A DNA stretch of 64,000 bases from Paenibacillus_D tarimensis_A. GTDB lineage: Bacteria > Bacillota > Bacilli > Paenibacillales > Paenibacillaceae. The DNA is taken from positions 496,001 through 560,000 of the forward strand of contig CP166298.1 of assembly GCA_041281825.1 (NCBI GenBank), in the 5' to 3' direction. The notes beneath the pieces are model-generated. The model did no database searches, was not told the DNA's origin, and worked only from the letters and a program-made list of their open reading frames with translations. The translations under genes and the position numbers were made by a program. Shown here in pieces: positions 47,351 to 56,480 of the stretch. How positions within the stretch are numbered: position 1 is the stretch's first letter; each line of letters opens with the position of its first letter.

Positions 47351-49087
47351 ATGAAGTCATATTTCGGCTCTGAAAGCTTGTTGTTCACCTTGTTGTCACT
47401 TACAATCAGTGTCATGTCCTCTTATTCGATGTTTCTGTTAATCGGAAATTTGAAGCGATCGGGCGGAGAGGGGCGTTGCTGTCTGCTCGGAGGAGCAGCG
47501 GTATACGGCCTTGGGATTTCCGTTATGCATTTTTTAATGATCCTTGTCTCGGACACGATGGTTATAATCGATTGGACGACGTTTTGGCTGTTGGTTATCC
47601 TTACCGGTTGTATATACGGATCGCTTGTTATTTTTAGAAGCGGCATTTTTCGTGTACTAAGGTTATGTTTCTCCAGCACGCTCCTTGCTATATCCAGCAC
47701 CGGATTTTTGACGGCCAGCATGCTTTCGGGCCCGGTTGTCCGGTACCAGCTGCGTGAAGAGATGTTGGCGGCGGCATTCGGGATCAGCTTGGCAGGCGCG
47801 TTCTGCTCTTTTTTCTGGTATGAGCGGGGAAAAGGAAATTGGAATTTCTTATCCAGCTTGCTGCTCGGATCGGCTGCTATGGGTATGGAGCTGGTCGTTC
47901 TTCGCGGTATAGTGGTCCAGTTTTCGGGCATCTTGACCGCAGAACGAATGAACGAAAGCTTGAAGCTGCTTGCGTCATTGCTTGGAGTAGGGACATTGAT
48001 TGTAATCGGCTTCAGCTTAACGACATGGGCAGCGAACAAACGATTGGGACAGATCGGTGAGCAATATAAGCTACTGGTCGAGAACTCGATCGATATGATC
48101 GCAATCTTCAGCCAAGGAGAGTGGAAATACGTTAACCGGTCAGGGATGAAGATGTTTGAAGCGGACAGGCCGGAGCAACTGATCGGGAAATCGGTATACG
48201 CCTTCCTTCATCCGAAGCATCACAAGGAATCCAGATTGCGACATATTGCAATGATTCCTGAAACGACCAATGGTCCGATTGAACTGGAATGGTTTACGGT
48301 GAAAGGAAGACTGTTCCATACCGAGGTCGTGGAGACAATGACGTCGCTCACGGGGATGCCTGCGGTACAAATCATTATCCGGGACATTACGGAACGAAAA
48401 AAGAATGAAGAGCTGCTTATAAATTCGGAAAAATTGTATGTTGCGGGTCAGCTTGCGGCGGGGATCGCCCATGAAATCCGCAATCCGTTGACGTCGCTGA
48501 AAGGCTTTTTGCAGCTTATCACTTCAGGACGGGATGCAACAAAGCATTATTATGACATTATGAAATCGGAGCTAAACCGCATTGAGTCCATTGTCAGCGA
48601 ACTGCTTATGCTGTCGAAACCGCAGATCTATGAACTGTCATACCGTGACGCGAGGAAAATTATGGAGGATACGGTAATCCTGCTCGAGCCGCAGGCAATC
48701 CTGCACGACATTGAACTGGAAGCCAGCTATGACGAATCGCCACTATGGATATATGGTGTAGAGAACCAGATCAAGCAAGTGTTCATCAATGTGCTTAAGA
48801 ATGCGATCGAAGTGATGCCGGAGGGCGGCAAAATCAAGATCGGCTGCATCAAAACGGAGCACGAAGTCATGATTAGAATCGAGGATCAGGGCCCGGGAAT
48901 TTCCGAAGAACAGCTGACCAGAATCGGGCAGCCATTCTATACGACAAAGGTTAAGGGGACCGGGCTTGGTTTGATGGTCAGCTATAAGATTGTCGACAAT
49001 CATCAGGGACGAATTCAGGCATACAGTCAAGTAGGTGTCGGAACGACGTTTGAAATTGTGCTGCCGTACGCCGAGCCTGCTCAATAA
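47351..49087 (+). CDS. membrane sensor histidine kinase with PAS domain (sporulation-kinase like)
   Basis: A 578-aa kinase. The N-terminal 220 residues form about seven membrane helices with an MHYT-like VMHFLM motif. A PAS domain (about 230-345) follows, then the dimerisation domain with phospho-acceptor H374 (GIAHEIRNP) and an ATPase domain with N-box NVLKNAIEVMPEGG, G1 DQGPGI and G2 GTGLGLM. This layout is common among sporulation kinases (KinB/KinC type) that phosphorylate Spo0F or Spo0A. No response regulator lies next to it, which fits such orphan kinases. The ATG follows GAGGGAAAG. A GC-rich hairpin (CCCCGCA/TGCGGGG, 49090-49131) follows the stop. Confidence 0.87.
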   Translation: MKSYFGSESLLFTLLSLTISVMSSYSMFLLIGNLKRSGGEGRCCLLGGAAVYGLGISVMHFLMILVSDTMVIIDWTTFWLLVILTGCIYGSLVIFRSGIFRVLRLCFSSTLLAISSTGFLTASMLSGPVVRYQLREEMLAAAFGISLAGAFCSFFWYERGKGNWNFLSSLLLGSAAMGMELVVLRGIVVQFSGILTAERMNESLKLLASLLGVGTLIVIGFSLTTWAANKRLGQIGEQYKLLVENSIDMIAIFSQGEWKYVNRSGMKMFEADRPEQLIGKSVYAFLHPKHHKESRLRHIAMIPETTNGPIELEWFTVKGRLFHTEVVETMTSLTGMPAVQIIIRDITERKKNEELLINSEKLYVAGQLAAGIAHEIRNPLTSLKGFLQLITSGRDATKHYYDIMKSELNRIESIVSELLMLSKPQIYELSYRDARKIMEDTVILLEPQAILHDIELEASYDESPLWIYGVENQIKQVFINVLKNAIEVMPEGGKIKIGCIKTEHEVMIRIEDQGPGISEEQLTRIGQPFYTTKVKGTGLGLMVSYKIVDNHQGRIQAYSQVGVGTTFEIVLPYAEPAQ

Positions 49088-49174
49088 CCCCGCACGACAG
49101 GGAGCAGGTTACGCCTGCAGTCGATGCGGGGTATGGTCAAGCGGAATCAGGCTTTTATTCTGCGGTCGCTGTAC

Positions 49175-49465
49175 TTATTTATCGCCGCTGTCGATATGAT
49201 GTCTCGGGCTGGACAAACTGACTTTTTGTTTTTCGTTATTGTCGCTTTTCGGAATGAGCCGCGGATCGGTCTTACCTTCGTGGTGATTATCGAATTTCAA
49301 CTCCGTCAACACCCACTCGGTATTCCCCATAACCGGATCCGCAGGAAAGGTATCGCCTCGTTTGAGCTCTTCTTCGCGGCCCCATTCGGTTTTGTAAACT
49401 CCGTCAACTTCTACCTTTTCCCCGGACATTGGCGGCATCATATAATGATTTCGTTCCTCGCTCAT
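49175..49465 (-). CDS. hypothetical protein, YjzC-like
   Basis: A 96-aa hydrophilic protein with an excellent ribosome-binding site (AAGGAGG, 10 bases before the ATG at 49465). The central part, DGVYKTEWGREEELKRGDTF, resembles the small YjzC family of B. subtilis (NGVY...LEKGDIFP), and the C-terminus is a charged tail. No catalytic motif is visible. It lies 38 bases after another very small gene on the same strand. Function unknown. Confidence 0.65.
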   Translation of the reverse strand: MSEERNHYMMPPMSGEKVEVDGVYKTEWGREEELKRGDTFPADPVMGNTEWVLTELKFDNHHEGKTDPRLIPKSDNNEKQKVSLSSPRHHIDSGDK

Positions 49466-49503
49466 TGATCGAACGCCTCCTTGTATTGGCATTACCTAGT
49501 GCA

Positions 49504-49647
49504 TTATAGTCCGTGCTTCGGAACGGCTGCGCGGTCCGCTTCGGATTGCAACTCTTTCGCGCGTTCCTTGCCTTGGCCTGTCCGGTCTGCTATCGACTGG
49601 GCTTTGGCGGCAGACTGCTGCTTGGCGGATGGCTGAGAGCCTGGCAT
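49504..49647 (-). CDS. very small hydrophilic protein (47 aa)
   Basis: A 47-aa, alanine-, glutamine- and lysine-rich protein (MPGSQPSAKQQSAAKAQSIA, then ERAKELQSEADRAAV). The ATG at 49647 lies 9 bases after AAAGGAGG and the frame ends in TAA at 49504. Low-complexity, soluble and helical, it is reminiscent of small spore proteins, but I cannot assign a family. It precedes the YjzC-like gene by 38 bases. Confidence 0.6.
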   Translation of the reverse strand: MPGSQPSAKQQSAAKAQSIADRTGQGKERAKELQSEADRAAVPKHGL

Positions 49648-49733
49648 CGAATGACATCCTCCTTTCCACGGTCAAATCGACTTCTGCGTTAGTTTGGCTC
49701 AAATGGAAGGAGGCTATGAGCGTGCGGATTAAA

Positions 49734-50336
49734 TCAGGTCTGGTAACGAACTTCAAGCCGTTTGCCGAAAAACCACATGACAAAAAGTACAACCGCGGCT
49801 AATATAAGCCGCCACGGCTCATGCAGCAGCTCGGTGATATCGAAACTGAGCAGAGAGATACTCGAAATCATGACCGCTTTGCCAAGTAAAATGGCGATAA
49901 TAAACGTCCGGAACGATACGGTACTTAAGCCGGATGCGACATTAATCAAGAATGACGGCGAGAATGGAAAGCAAGCGAACAAAAAGATCGGGGTGAAGCC
50001 GCGGCGTTCGATCCAGCGGAAAAAGCGGGCACTGCCCGGGTAACGCCGCTGCAGCCAGGAGCCAAACCGTCCTCCCAATTTGCGGGAAACCCAGAATACG
50101 AGGATCGAACCGGCGGAAACACCGATCCAGGAGTATAAGATGCCGAGACCCAGTCCGTATATGTTGGCGTTGGCCGCAACAATGAGCAATAGCGGGAGGA
50201 AGGGCAGGAAAGACTCCGCCAGAGGCGCGACAATGCCGGGCAGGGGCCCTAGGGAGGAGTAGCTTTCCAGTGTCAGCTGCAGCTTATCCGGGTCGATCTG
50301 CTGCAGCTCATCAAACCATTCTTTCACATTCAACAT
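49734..50336 (-). CDS. TVP38/TMEM64 (VTT/DedA superfamily) membrane protein
   Basis: A 200-aa integral membrane protein of the VTT superfamily. The conserved stretch FACFPFSPSFLINVASGLS (the R/F-x-x-P-F-x-P re-entrant motif) and GILYSWIGVSAGS are typical of TVP38/YtxB/YdjZ proteins; DedA relatives flip or scramble lipids. The ATG at 50336 follows GGATGG. It is the third gene after a glycosyltransferase and an MFS gene, with a gap of 21 bases, so they form an operon. Confidence 0.85.
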   Translation of the reverse strand: MLNVKEWFDELQQIDPDKLQLTLESYSSLGPLPGIVAPLAESFLPFLPLLLIVAANANIYGLGLGILYSWIGVSAGSILVFWVSRKLGGRFGSWLQRRYPGSARFFRWIERRGFTPIFLFACFPFSPSFLINVASGLSTVSFRTFIIAILLGKAVMISSISLLSFDITELLHEPWRLILAAVVLFVMWFFGKRLEVRYQT

Positions 50337-50357
50337 GAAATACGTTCCATCCTTTGT

Positions 50358-51548
50358 TTATGTATTCCGTTTCTCTTCATTCCGTAGCCCCCGGATCGGA
50401 AACCAGAGATAGAATAAAGCGATCAGCGCGAACAGAACCGAACTGGTCCAAATGACGGAAGGTTCGCCGCGTATCGAAGCCAGCACGCCTCCGGCTACAG
50501 GGCCGAGCATGACGCCGATCCCTTCAATTGTTGAGAATAATCCCCATCCGAGTCCTTGCTGGGCGGGGGGCACATAGGCGGCCAATAAGGCGTTCCAGGC
50601 CGGAAGGAGAGCGGCGTAAGAGATTCCGAGCACCGCGGCGATAACGATGCATTCCCATAACGGAGGATTCCAGGTCAGCAGATAGAGGGTGAAAGCAAAC
50701 AACCCAAACCCGCATACGAGGAACCATTTCTTCCCCCCCAGCTTGTCCGATAAACGCCCCATAGGCATCAGTCCGAGCACTGTCAATATCCCTCCGGCCA
50801 TAAGAACAAACGAATATTGCGTGCTGCTCATCCCGAGCTGCTTCTCTGCAAAGCTCGGCAAAATCGGTACCAGCATGCCCGCACCCGTTGTTTGAAGGAT
50901 CATGCCGGGCAGCAGAGGTTTCATTTGGCTAAGTTTATCTTTCAGGACGGCTACCTGTTCACGGAACGGGAAGCGCTGTATGGAACGGGACGTTGCGTTG
51001 CTGATCATCAGCGATAAGAGCCATGCCAGCAGCGATAGTCCGACGAGCAAATAGTAAGTCATGTTTGCGCTGGTATCAAGCAGTATATTGCAGACAATCG
51101 GTCCTGCTCCAAGTCCGATAAACCAAATGGTATAGAGGTAGCCCATCTGCGTTGCGCGGCGATCCTCCGTAACCTTTGTCAAACAAACGATCCAAACCGG
51201 CGATATGCCGATGCCGTAGATGGCGGAAGCGGCAATGAAAAGCCACGGAACCTCCGCATAACGGAATAGGAACACTCCTGCAAGGCATATGAGCAGTCCG
51301 GTATGGACGATAAAGCGGACGGAAAACCGGTCAAGCAAATATCCGATTCCCAATTTAAGCATTGTGTCCGTTAAATAATGGGCCGTGATTGCAATACCGA
51401 TCACATCGAGCGATAAACGAAGCTCCTTCTCGCCGAATATGGGAAGGAAGCTGATGAGTACGGCACCTCTGACAAATTCGACAAGTAGAAGGACGGCGCT
51501 CAGCAGAAGCATCTCCGGCCCAAATAGTGTATAACGAATCGCTTTCAA
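50358..51548 (-). CDS. MFS transporter (possible glycolipid flippase)
   Basis: A 396-aa major facilitator with twelve predicted helices and the loop motif GRLSDKLGGKKW between helices in the second half (LLDRFSVRF in the first). The start is TTG 51548, 8 bases after AAGGAG. It follows a GT28-type glycosyltransferase by 21 bases and precedes a VTT protein. In S. aureus the UgtP/YpfP glycosyltransferase is paired with the MFS flippase LtaA, so transport of a glycolipid is a reasonable guess; a drug efflux role cannot be excluded. Confidence 0.85.
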   Translation of the reverse strand: MKAIRYTLFGPEMLLLSAVLLLVEFVRGAVLISFLPIFGEKELRLSLDVIGIAITAHYLTDTMLKLGIGYLLDRFSVRFIVHTGLLICLAGVFLFRYAEVPWLFIAASAIYGIGISPVWIVCLTKVTEDRRATQMGYLYTIWFIGLGAGPIVCNILLDTSANMTYYLLVGLSLLAWLLSLMISNATSRSIQRFPFREQVAVLKDKLSQMKPLLPGMILQTTGAGMLVPILPSFAEKQLGMSSTQYSFVLMAGGILTVLGLMPMGRLSDKLGGKKWFLVCGFGLFAFTLYLLTWNPPLWECIVIAAVLGISYAALLPAWNALLAAYVPPAQQGLGWGLFSTIEGIGVMLGPVAGGVLASIRGEPSVIWTSSVLFALIALFYLWFPIRGLRNEEKRNT

Positions 51549-51569
51549 TGACCAAACTCCTTCAGTAGA

Positions 51570-52751
51570 TTATCCCTTTACGAGAGCATGCGCTCCCTCC
51601 ATTATATTCAAGTTTTGAAGAATGTCCAAAACGATCCTGTCGGATGCCTGGCCAAGATGCAGCTTGCCGGATGCGGAACCCATATTGTCTAGACGGACCG
51701 GATCGTTTATAAGTTTTACGATTTCGCCGGCAAGCCCATGGGGTTGTTCCGCGATCACCGCCGCGCCCTTGCTTTCCATGTAATATGCATTGTTACGCTC
51801 CTGACCGGGGACTGGGCGGTAGATGAAGATCGGCAGCCGCGCTGCGATGGCTTCGGTTAACGTAATGCCTCCAGGCTTCGTTACAATGCAGGCTGCGACC
51901 GACATAAGCTCATGAATCGTATCCACATAATCAAAGACATGGAGACGCGATTGTTCGGGGTGAAACGCGAAATCCCTTCGCACCGATCGGGCCAGCGGCG
52001 CATTGCGGCCGCAAACGAGCGCAATCTCCAGGCCGGGATTGGCAAGCAATAGGCTGCATAATGCAGAAATATCGGGAAGAACACCTTGTGCACCGGCCAT
52101 GATAAGCACGATCGGAAGCTCCCGGGAAAATCCGAACTTGTGCCTGATGAGCGTGGTATCAGCTATCGGCAAGTCCGAAAAAGCCCGTTTGACCGGAATG
52201 CCGCTCGTACATACACGGCGTTCGGATATCCCAAGCGAAACCAGCTCTTGCCGCATATCGTCCGTTGAGACATAATATCGGTCAATACCCGGATGAACCC
52301 ACCGGCGGTGCAGGTCGAAATCGGTAATAACCGCACACGTCGGGGGCATAGGGCTCCGCTTTTTCCTTAAAGCGGGAGCAACAAAGACCGGGAACGTATG
52401 AATGATGCAATGCGGCCGTTCGGCGGCAAGAATGCGGCGCAGCGTTTCCCGTCCGAAGGAGTGCAGCCAGCTTGCAAATAAGGAGTCATGCTTCATTGGT
52501 CGCGTAATATCATATACCCAGCCGTACAGTCCGGGCATCATTGTAAAGCTTTTCATATAAACGCGTTTGGTCATCTCGTTAATCCAGGGATGGGCTGCAG
52601 CCATCAAATCGACCATGATCGTATTCGTTATGCCATGCAGCTCGAATGCTTCCTGTAATGCGCGGGAAGCCTGGATATGACCTTCGCCGTAAGATGCGTA
52701 CAGGATCATTATTTTCGGCCCGGTATGTTGTATATTCGTCCGCAGGATCAA
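51570..52751 (-). CDS. UgtP/MGDG-synthase-like glycosyltransferase
   Basis: A 393-aa GT-B glycosyltransferase of the family of processive diacylglycerol glucosyltransferases. The N-terminal YASYGEGHIQASRAL (acceptor domain, MGDG_synth) and the nucleotide-sugar motif VTKPGGITLTEAIAARLPI in the second half are both present. It probably adds sugar to diacylglycerol, at the inner face of the membrane. The start is TTG 52751, 7 bases after GGAGG; the GTG at 52766 lies before that site. First gene of an operon with the MFS and VTT genes. Confidence 0.87.
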   Translation of the reverse strand: MILRTNIQHTGPKIMILYASYGEGHIQASRALQEAFELHGITNTIMVDLMAAAHPWINEMTKRVYMKSFTMMPGLYGWVYDITRPMKHDSLFASWLHSFGRETLRRILAAERPHCIIHTFPVFVAPALRKKRSPMPPTCAVITDFDLHRRWVHPGIDRYYVSTDDMRQELVSLGISERRVCTSGIPVKRAFSDLPIADTTLIRHKFGFSRELPIVLIMAGAQGVLPDISALCSLLLANPGLEIALVCGRNAPLARSVRRDFAFHPEQSRLHVFDYVDTIHELMSVAACIVTKPGGITLTEAIAARLPIFIYRPVPGQERNNAYYMESKGAAVIAEQPHGLAGEIVKLINDPVRLDNMGSASGKLHLGQASDRIVLDILQNLNIMEGAHALVKG

Positions 52752-52809
52752 ATTACCCACCTCCACAGTCCATTTTAAGGGGGAATTGTCATGCCAGCAT
52801 GAAATCGGA

Positions 52810-52838
52810 TTGTGCAGTTTGTAATGAATCGGTATAAT
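52810..52838 (+). promoter_or_regulatory. promoter of the aldo/keto reductase gene
   Basis: TTGTGC at 52810-52815, a 17-base spacer and a perfect TATAAT at 52833-52838, about 55 bases before the start codon. Confidence 0.6.
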
Positions 52839-52891
52839 CTGGTTAAGCTTTCCTATTTATATTATACGATACAGAAGGAGTTGGATGACGG

Positions 52892-53869
52892 ATGAAGTAT
52901 ACTTATTTGGGGCGCTCGGGGTTGAAAGTAAGCCGTCTGTGCCTTGGGACGATGAATTTCGGCGGCGATACGGATGAGCAAGAGGCTTTTCGCATCATGG
53001 ATGCCGCGTTGGATGCGGGGATTCATTTTTTTGATACGGCGAATATTTACGGTTGGGGCGAAAATGCCGGGCGGACGGAAGAGATTATCGGTAAGTGGTT
53101 CAGCCAAGGCGGAGGCAGACGGGAGAAGACGGTGATCGCGACGAAGTTTTACGGCGACATGTCCGACCCGGCCGACGGACCGAACGGTGAGAGGGGTTTG
53201 TCCGCTTACAAAATGCGGCGCCATCTTGAAGGATCGCTGCGCCGGCTGCAAACCGATCATATTGAGCTTTATCAAATGCATCATGTCGACCGTAACGTCA
53301 GCTGGGACGAGCTGTGGGGGGCGTTTGAAGGTGCGGTGCAGCAAGGGAAGATCGGTTATGTCGGCGCCAGCAACTTTGCCGGATGGGATCTTGCTGTCGC
53401 GCAAGGCGAAGCGAAAGCGCGCGGTTTTCTCGGGCTCGTGTCGGAGCAGCATAAGTACAATCTGCTCTGCAGATTGCCGGAGCTGGAAGTGCTGCCCGCT
53501 GCGAAAGGTCTTGGGGTTGGCGTAATCCCTTGGAGTCCGCTCGACGGCGGTTTATTGTCCGGTAATGCTTTGCGCGGAGGGGCGGGCAAGCGCAGCGGCA
53601 ATATGGAGCGTGTGGAGAAGCATCGCGCGCAGCTGGAATCGTTCGGCGCGCTGTGCGACGAGCTGGGTGAACGCGAGGATGTTGTTGCGCTGGCGTGGCT
53701 GCTGGCGAATCCGGCCGTTACGGCACCGATTATCGGCGTGCGCACGCTGGAGCAGTTCGAACGGTCGCTGCGGGCGGTCGAAGTGGAATTGGATGAGGCG
53801 GTATTAAAGCGGCTGGATGAAATTTTCCCCGGCCCCGGAGGAGACGCGCCGCGCGCCTATGCTTGGTGA
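52892..53869 (+). CDS. aldo/keto reductase
   Basis: A 325-aa NAD(P)H-dependent aldo/keto reductase with the catalytic tetrad D48, Y53 (ANIYGWG), K85 (ATKFYGD) and H130 (QMHH). The (beta/alpha)8 barrel ends with a cofactor-binding APIIGVRTLEQF motif. Close relatives reduce various aldehydes and ketones, and the true substrate is unknown. The ATG at 52892 follows AAGGAG with a rather long gap. It is transcribed away from the glycosyltransferase operon and ends in a strong terminator. Confidence 0.92.
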   Translation: MKYTYLGRSGLKVSRLCLGTMNFGGDTDEQEAFRIMDAALDAGIHFFDTANIYGWGENAGRTEEIIGKWFSQGGGRREKTVIATKFYGDMSDPADGPNGERGLSAYKMRRHLEGSLRRLQTDHIELYQMHHVDRNVSWDELWGAFEGAVQQGKIGYVGASNFAGWDLAVAQGEAKARGFLGLVSEQHKYNLLCRLPELEVLPAAKGLGVGVIPWSPLDGGLLSGNALRGGAGKRSGNMERVEKHRAQLESFGALCDELGEREDVVALAWLLANPAVTAPIIGVRTLEQFERSLRAVEVELDEAVLKRLDEIFPGPGGDAPRAYAW

Positions 53870-53895
53870 TTCAGTCAACAACAAGAGTATGTAAC

Positions 53896-53925
53896 AAGGA
53901 CACTGCCTTCCCGGGCAGTGTCCTT
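53896..53925. terminator. perfect 12-bp hairpin between converging genes
   Basis: AAGGACACTGCC pairs exactly with GGCAGTGTCCTT. The T-runs are short in both directions. It could serve the aldo/keto reductase (+) and ilvA (-). Confidence 0.65.
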
Positions 53926-53978
53926 CCTTATAGGCAGCAAGTCAGTAAAGGCCGCTGTGCCCCTGCCTCGTAAAAAAT

Positions 53979-55265
53979 TCAAATCAGCAAATTAAACAGC
54001 AGCGGATCCTTGTTCAGCTCTATAAACTGAAAGCCTTTCTTCCGCATTCGTTCAATTAAGGGCTCATAATCGCTGCGCTGCTTCAATTCGATGCCGACCA
54101 AAGCGGGGCCATTGTCTTTATTGTGCTTCTTTGTATATTCAAAACGTGCAATATCGTCGTCGGGGCCGAGCACATCGTCGAGAAACTCCCTAAGAGCGCC
54201 TGCGCGCTGCGGAAAGTTAACCATGAAATAATGTTTGAGCCCTTCATATACAAGCGAGCGCTCTTTAATCTCCTGCATCCGGTCCACATCGTTGTTGCCT
54301 CCGCTGACGACACATACGACGGTCTTGCCGGCAATTTGGTCGCGGTATAAATCGAGTGCCGCAATCGGCAGCGCGCCGGCCGGTTCGGCGACGATGGCAT
54401 TCTCGTTGTACAGGTCAAGCAGCGTGGTGCATACTTTTCCTTCCGGGACGACAATAATATCGTCCAGATAGCCGCGGCAAAGCTCGAACGTCAACTCGCC
54501 GACTTTCTTCACAGCCGCTCCGTCGACGAACTTGTCGATTTGCTCCAGAGGCGTGACAGCTCCGGCTTGCAATGACGACTGCATCGACGGCGCCCCCTCC
54601 GGTTCTATGCCGATCAGTTTTACCTCCGGCTGCACTTCCTTGATGTATGCGCCCACTCCCGCCGCTAATCCGCCGCCGCCGACCGTAACAAAAACATAGT
54701 CCGGAGCGGTGTCCGACGCTTCCAAGATTTCCATTCCGATCGTGCCGTTTCCTGCAATGATCTTGGCATCGTCAAACGGATGAATAAACGCCATATCCTC
54801 CTTCAAACTGGCCGCAACGGCTTCCGCATACGCATCGTCGAAGGTATCGCCCACCAGGATGACCTCGACCTGCTCTCCGCCGAAAAAATTCACCTGGCGC
54901 ACTTTTTGACGCGGTGTCGTGCTGGGCATATAAATTTTGCCGGGGACGCCGAGCGTGTGGCAGGAATAGGCAACACCCTGCGCATGATTGCCGGCGCTTG
55001 CGCAGACAACGCCTTTGGCCAGCTTGTCGGAAGGCAATGACTTCATTAAATGGTATGCGCCTCTGATCTTAAAGGAGCGGACCACTTGAAGATCTTCCCG
55101 TTTCAGCAGCACACGGCATCCGTAACGCTCCGACAATACGCGGCTATGCTGCAGGGGCGTGCGGTTTACGGTATCCTTCAGCAGATGCTGGGCAAAGACG
55201 ATTTCCTCCAGACTTACCCGCATCGGATGTTCGTGCGTTTGCCCGTTTCGGTTATTTTCTCTCAT
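53979..55265 (-). CDS. ilvA: threonine ammonia-lyase (threonine dehydratase)
   Basis: A 428-aa PLP enzyme that converts threonine to 2-oxobutanoate, the first step of isoleucine synthesis. The PLP lysine is K66 (RSFKIRGAYH), with the Gly-rich phosphate loop VTVGGGGLAAG. The C-terminal regulatory ACT-like domain (about 340-428: YFMVNFPQRAGALREFL) is single, as in the short Bacillus form. The ATG at 55265 follows GAGAGG with a 10-base gap. It is controlled by a T-box leader upstream, which fits biosynthesis rather than catabolism. Confidence 0.95.
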   Translation of the reverse strand: MRENNRNGQTHEHPMRVSLEEIVFAQHLLKDTVNRTPLQHSRVLSERYGCRVLLKREDLQVVRSFKIRGAYHLMKSLPSDKLAKGVVCASAGNHAQGVAYSCHTLGVPGKIYMPSTTPRQKVRQVNFFGGEQVEVILVGDTFDDAYAEAVAASLKEDMAFIHPFDDAKIIAGNGTIGMEILEASDTAPDYVFVTVGGGGLAAGVGAYIKEVQPEVKLIGIEPEGAPSMQSSLQAGAVTPLEQIDKFVDGAAVKKVGELTFELCRGYLDDIIVVPEGKVCTTLLDLYNENAIVAEPAGALPIAALDLYRDQIAGKTVVCVVSGGNNDVDRMQEIKERSLVYEGLKHYFMVNFPQRAGALREFLDDVLGPDDDIARFEYTKKHNKDNGPALVGIELKQRSDYEPLIERMRKKGFQFIELNKDPLLFNLLI

Positions 55266-55321
55266 AGTCGTTCCAACCTCTCTTTCATGCGATATGCAGC
55301 CTTTTAAACAACGTCATGTAA

Positions 55322-55639
55322 ATAAAAAAATCCCGCCCCTTTAGGGACGAGATTGTTCTCGCGATACCACCCTGTTTCCGCATAGCCAAAGCCGATAGAC
55401 GGCGGACATGCGGCGCTCTGCAACGTACGTTCATACGTGACCCTTGTAACGGCGGGTACCCGTCCGAAGCTTACTGTCAATGCCGCGGCCATGAAACGTT
55501 CATCATGTGCGGCTGTTCAGCCTGGATTCTTGGGGAGGATGTCAGACCCGGATCGGACCGTCGGCTCTCAGCAACCGCCGATTCTCTGGAGATCCCATGG
55601 CTCGGACCTGCGTGTTCCCGTCAACGAATTTATGATGTT
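55322..55639 (-). promoter_or_regulatory. T-box riboswitch of ilvA, probably isoleucine-specific
   Basis: On the minus strand a leader of about 315 bases contains the T-box core AGGGTGGTATCGCG (55360-55373) and a terminator, ATCTCGTCCC/GGGGCGGGAT, followed by TTTTTTT. Stem I shows the AG bulge (CCAGAGAATCGGC) and a GTTGCTGAGAG loop. The specifier candidate is ATC (Ile), in CTGACATCC, but I read this by eye. The UGGU of the T-box would pair with a tRNA ending ACCA, as tRNA-Ile does. Uncharged tRNA would permit ilvA transcription. Confidence 0.9.
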
Positions 55640-55645
55640 ACCCTT

Positions 55646-55674
55646 TTTATACTCTCTTAAAAAGAAAATGTCAA
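55646..55674 (-). promoter_or_regulatory. promoter of the ilvA T-box leader
   Basis: On the minus strand TTGACA (55669-55674), a 17-base spacer and TATAAA (55646-55651), just upstream of the T-box RNA. Confidence 0.8.
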
Positions 55675-55811
55675 CCGTAGAACATATATTACCGGGGGTC
55701 CGCCGGGAGCATGTCTTTTTATGGGAGAAGGGATAGGGTATAATGAAGGTGATCATGTCGTATAGTTGTTTTATTAGAGATTATAATCCAAGTCGAATGG
55801 AATGAAGCAAA

Positions 55812-56453
55812 GTGCTGGAATGGATAGAATCCGCCATCTCGCGGCTCGTTGAAATGACGCACCTTCACGGGTACTATTTATTGCTTGTAACCGTGCCGCT
55901 AACGATTCTGCAAGGCATTATTACCGTTTTTCCGTTTGCAACCCTGCTGCTGCTTCATGTGACCACATTCGGCATCGTTCAGGGACTGCTCATCAGCTGG
56001 GCAGCCGGCACCCTGGCCTCCGTCGTATGTTTTGTGCTCAGCCGTACCGTGATCGAAGCCTGGATTTACAAGAAATTTGAAGATCGTCTGGCCAAATACG
56101 GGAAATGGCAACGGCATATGGACAACTACGGGGTTTGGGTCGTCATCTTGCTGCGTTCCATTCCATTTGTTCCGAATAATATTATTTCGATTATGGCCGC
56201 AATTTCCAGAATTCGGTTCCAAGCCTATCTATGGTCCACGGCTGTCGGCACGTTTTCGCAAATCTGGCTGTTCGGTTTGCTCGGCACGACCGTCATTTTT
56301 CCGAATCTGGACATCAGAAAAGGCTGGATTGCTTATATCGGTTTCTGTACAATATTGTTCCTCTTTTTCTTGTTAAGACTGAAGAAGGACCGGAGGAAAG
56401 TGAGGCCGCTGCCTTTCCAATCGGAACAGGAGTGCGATATAATAGGAAAATGA
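55812..56453 (+). CDS. VTT (DedA/TVP38 superfamily) membrane protein
   Basis: A 213-aa integral membrane protein of the VTT superfamily, with about five hydrophobic segments. The signature region is LRSIPFVPNNIISIMAAISR, the counterpart of the R-x-x-P-x-x-P re-entrant motif, and GTFSQIWLFG follows. Related DedA/TVP38 proteins move lipids or undecaprenyl phosphate across the membrane. The start is GTG 55812, and the upstream GGAATGAAG is a weak ribosome-binding site. The KDPG aldolase follows after 55 bases. Promoter not clear. Confidence 0.8.
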   Translation: MLEWIESAISRLVEMTHLHGYYLLLVTVPLTILQGIITVFPFATLLLLHVTTFGIVQGLLISWAAGTLASVVCFVLSRTVIEAWIYKKFEDRLAKYGKWQRHMDNYGVWVVILLRSIPFVPNNIISIMAAISRIRFQAYLWSTAVGTFSQIWLFGLLGTTVIFPNLDIRKGWIAYIGFCTILFLFFLLRLKKDRRKVRPLPFQSEQECDIIGK

Positions 56454-56480
56454 AGATCATGAGAAACCGGCTGCAGCCAT

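Noticed and set aside
49714..49800. AAGGAGG two bases before an ATG and a 28-codon plus-strand frame
   Set aside because: The spacing is too short, the frame runs into the 3' end of the opposing TVP38-family gene, and the peptide resembles nothing.
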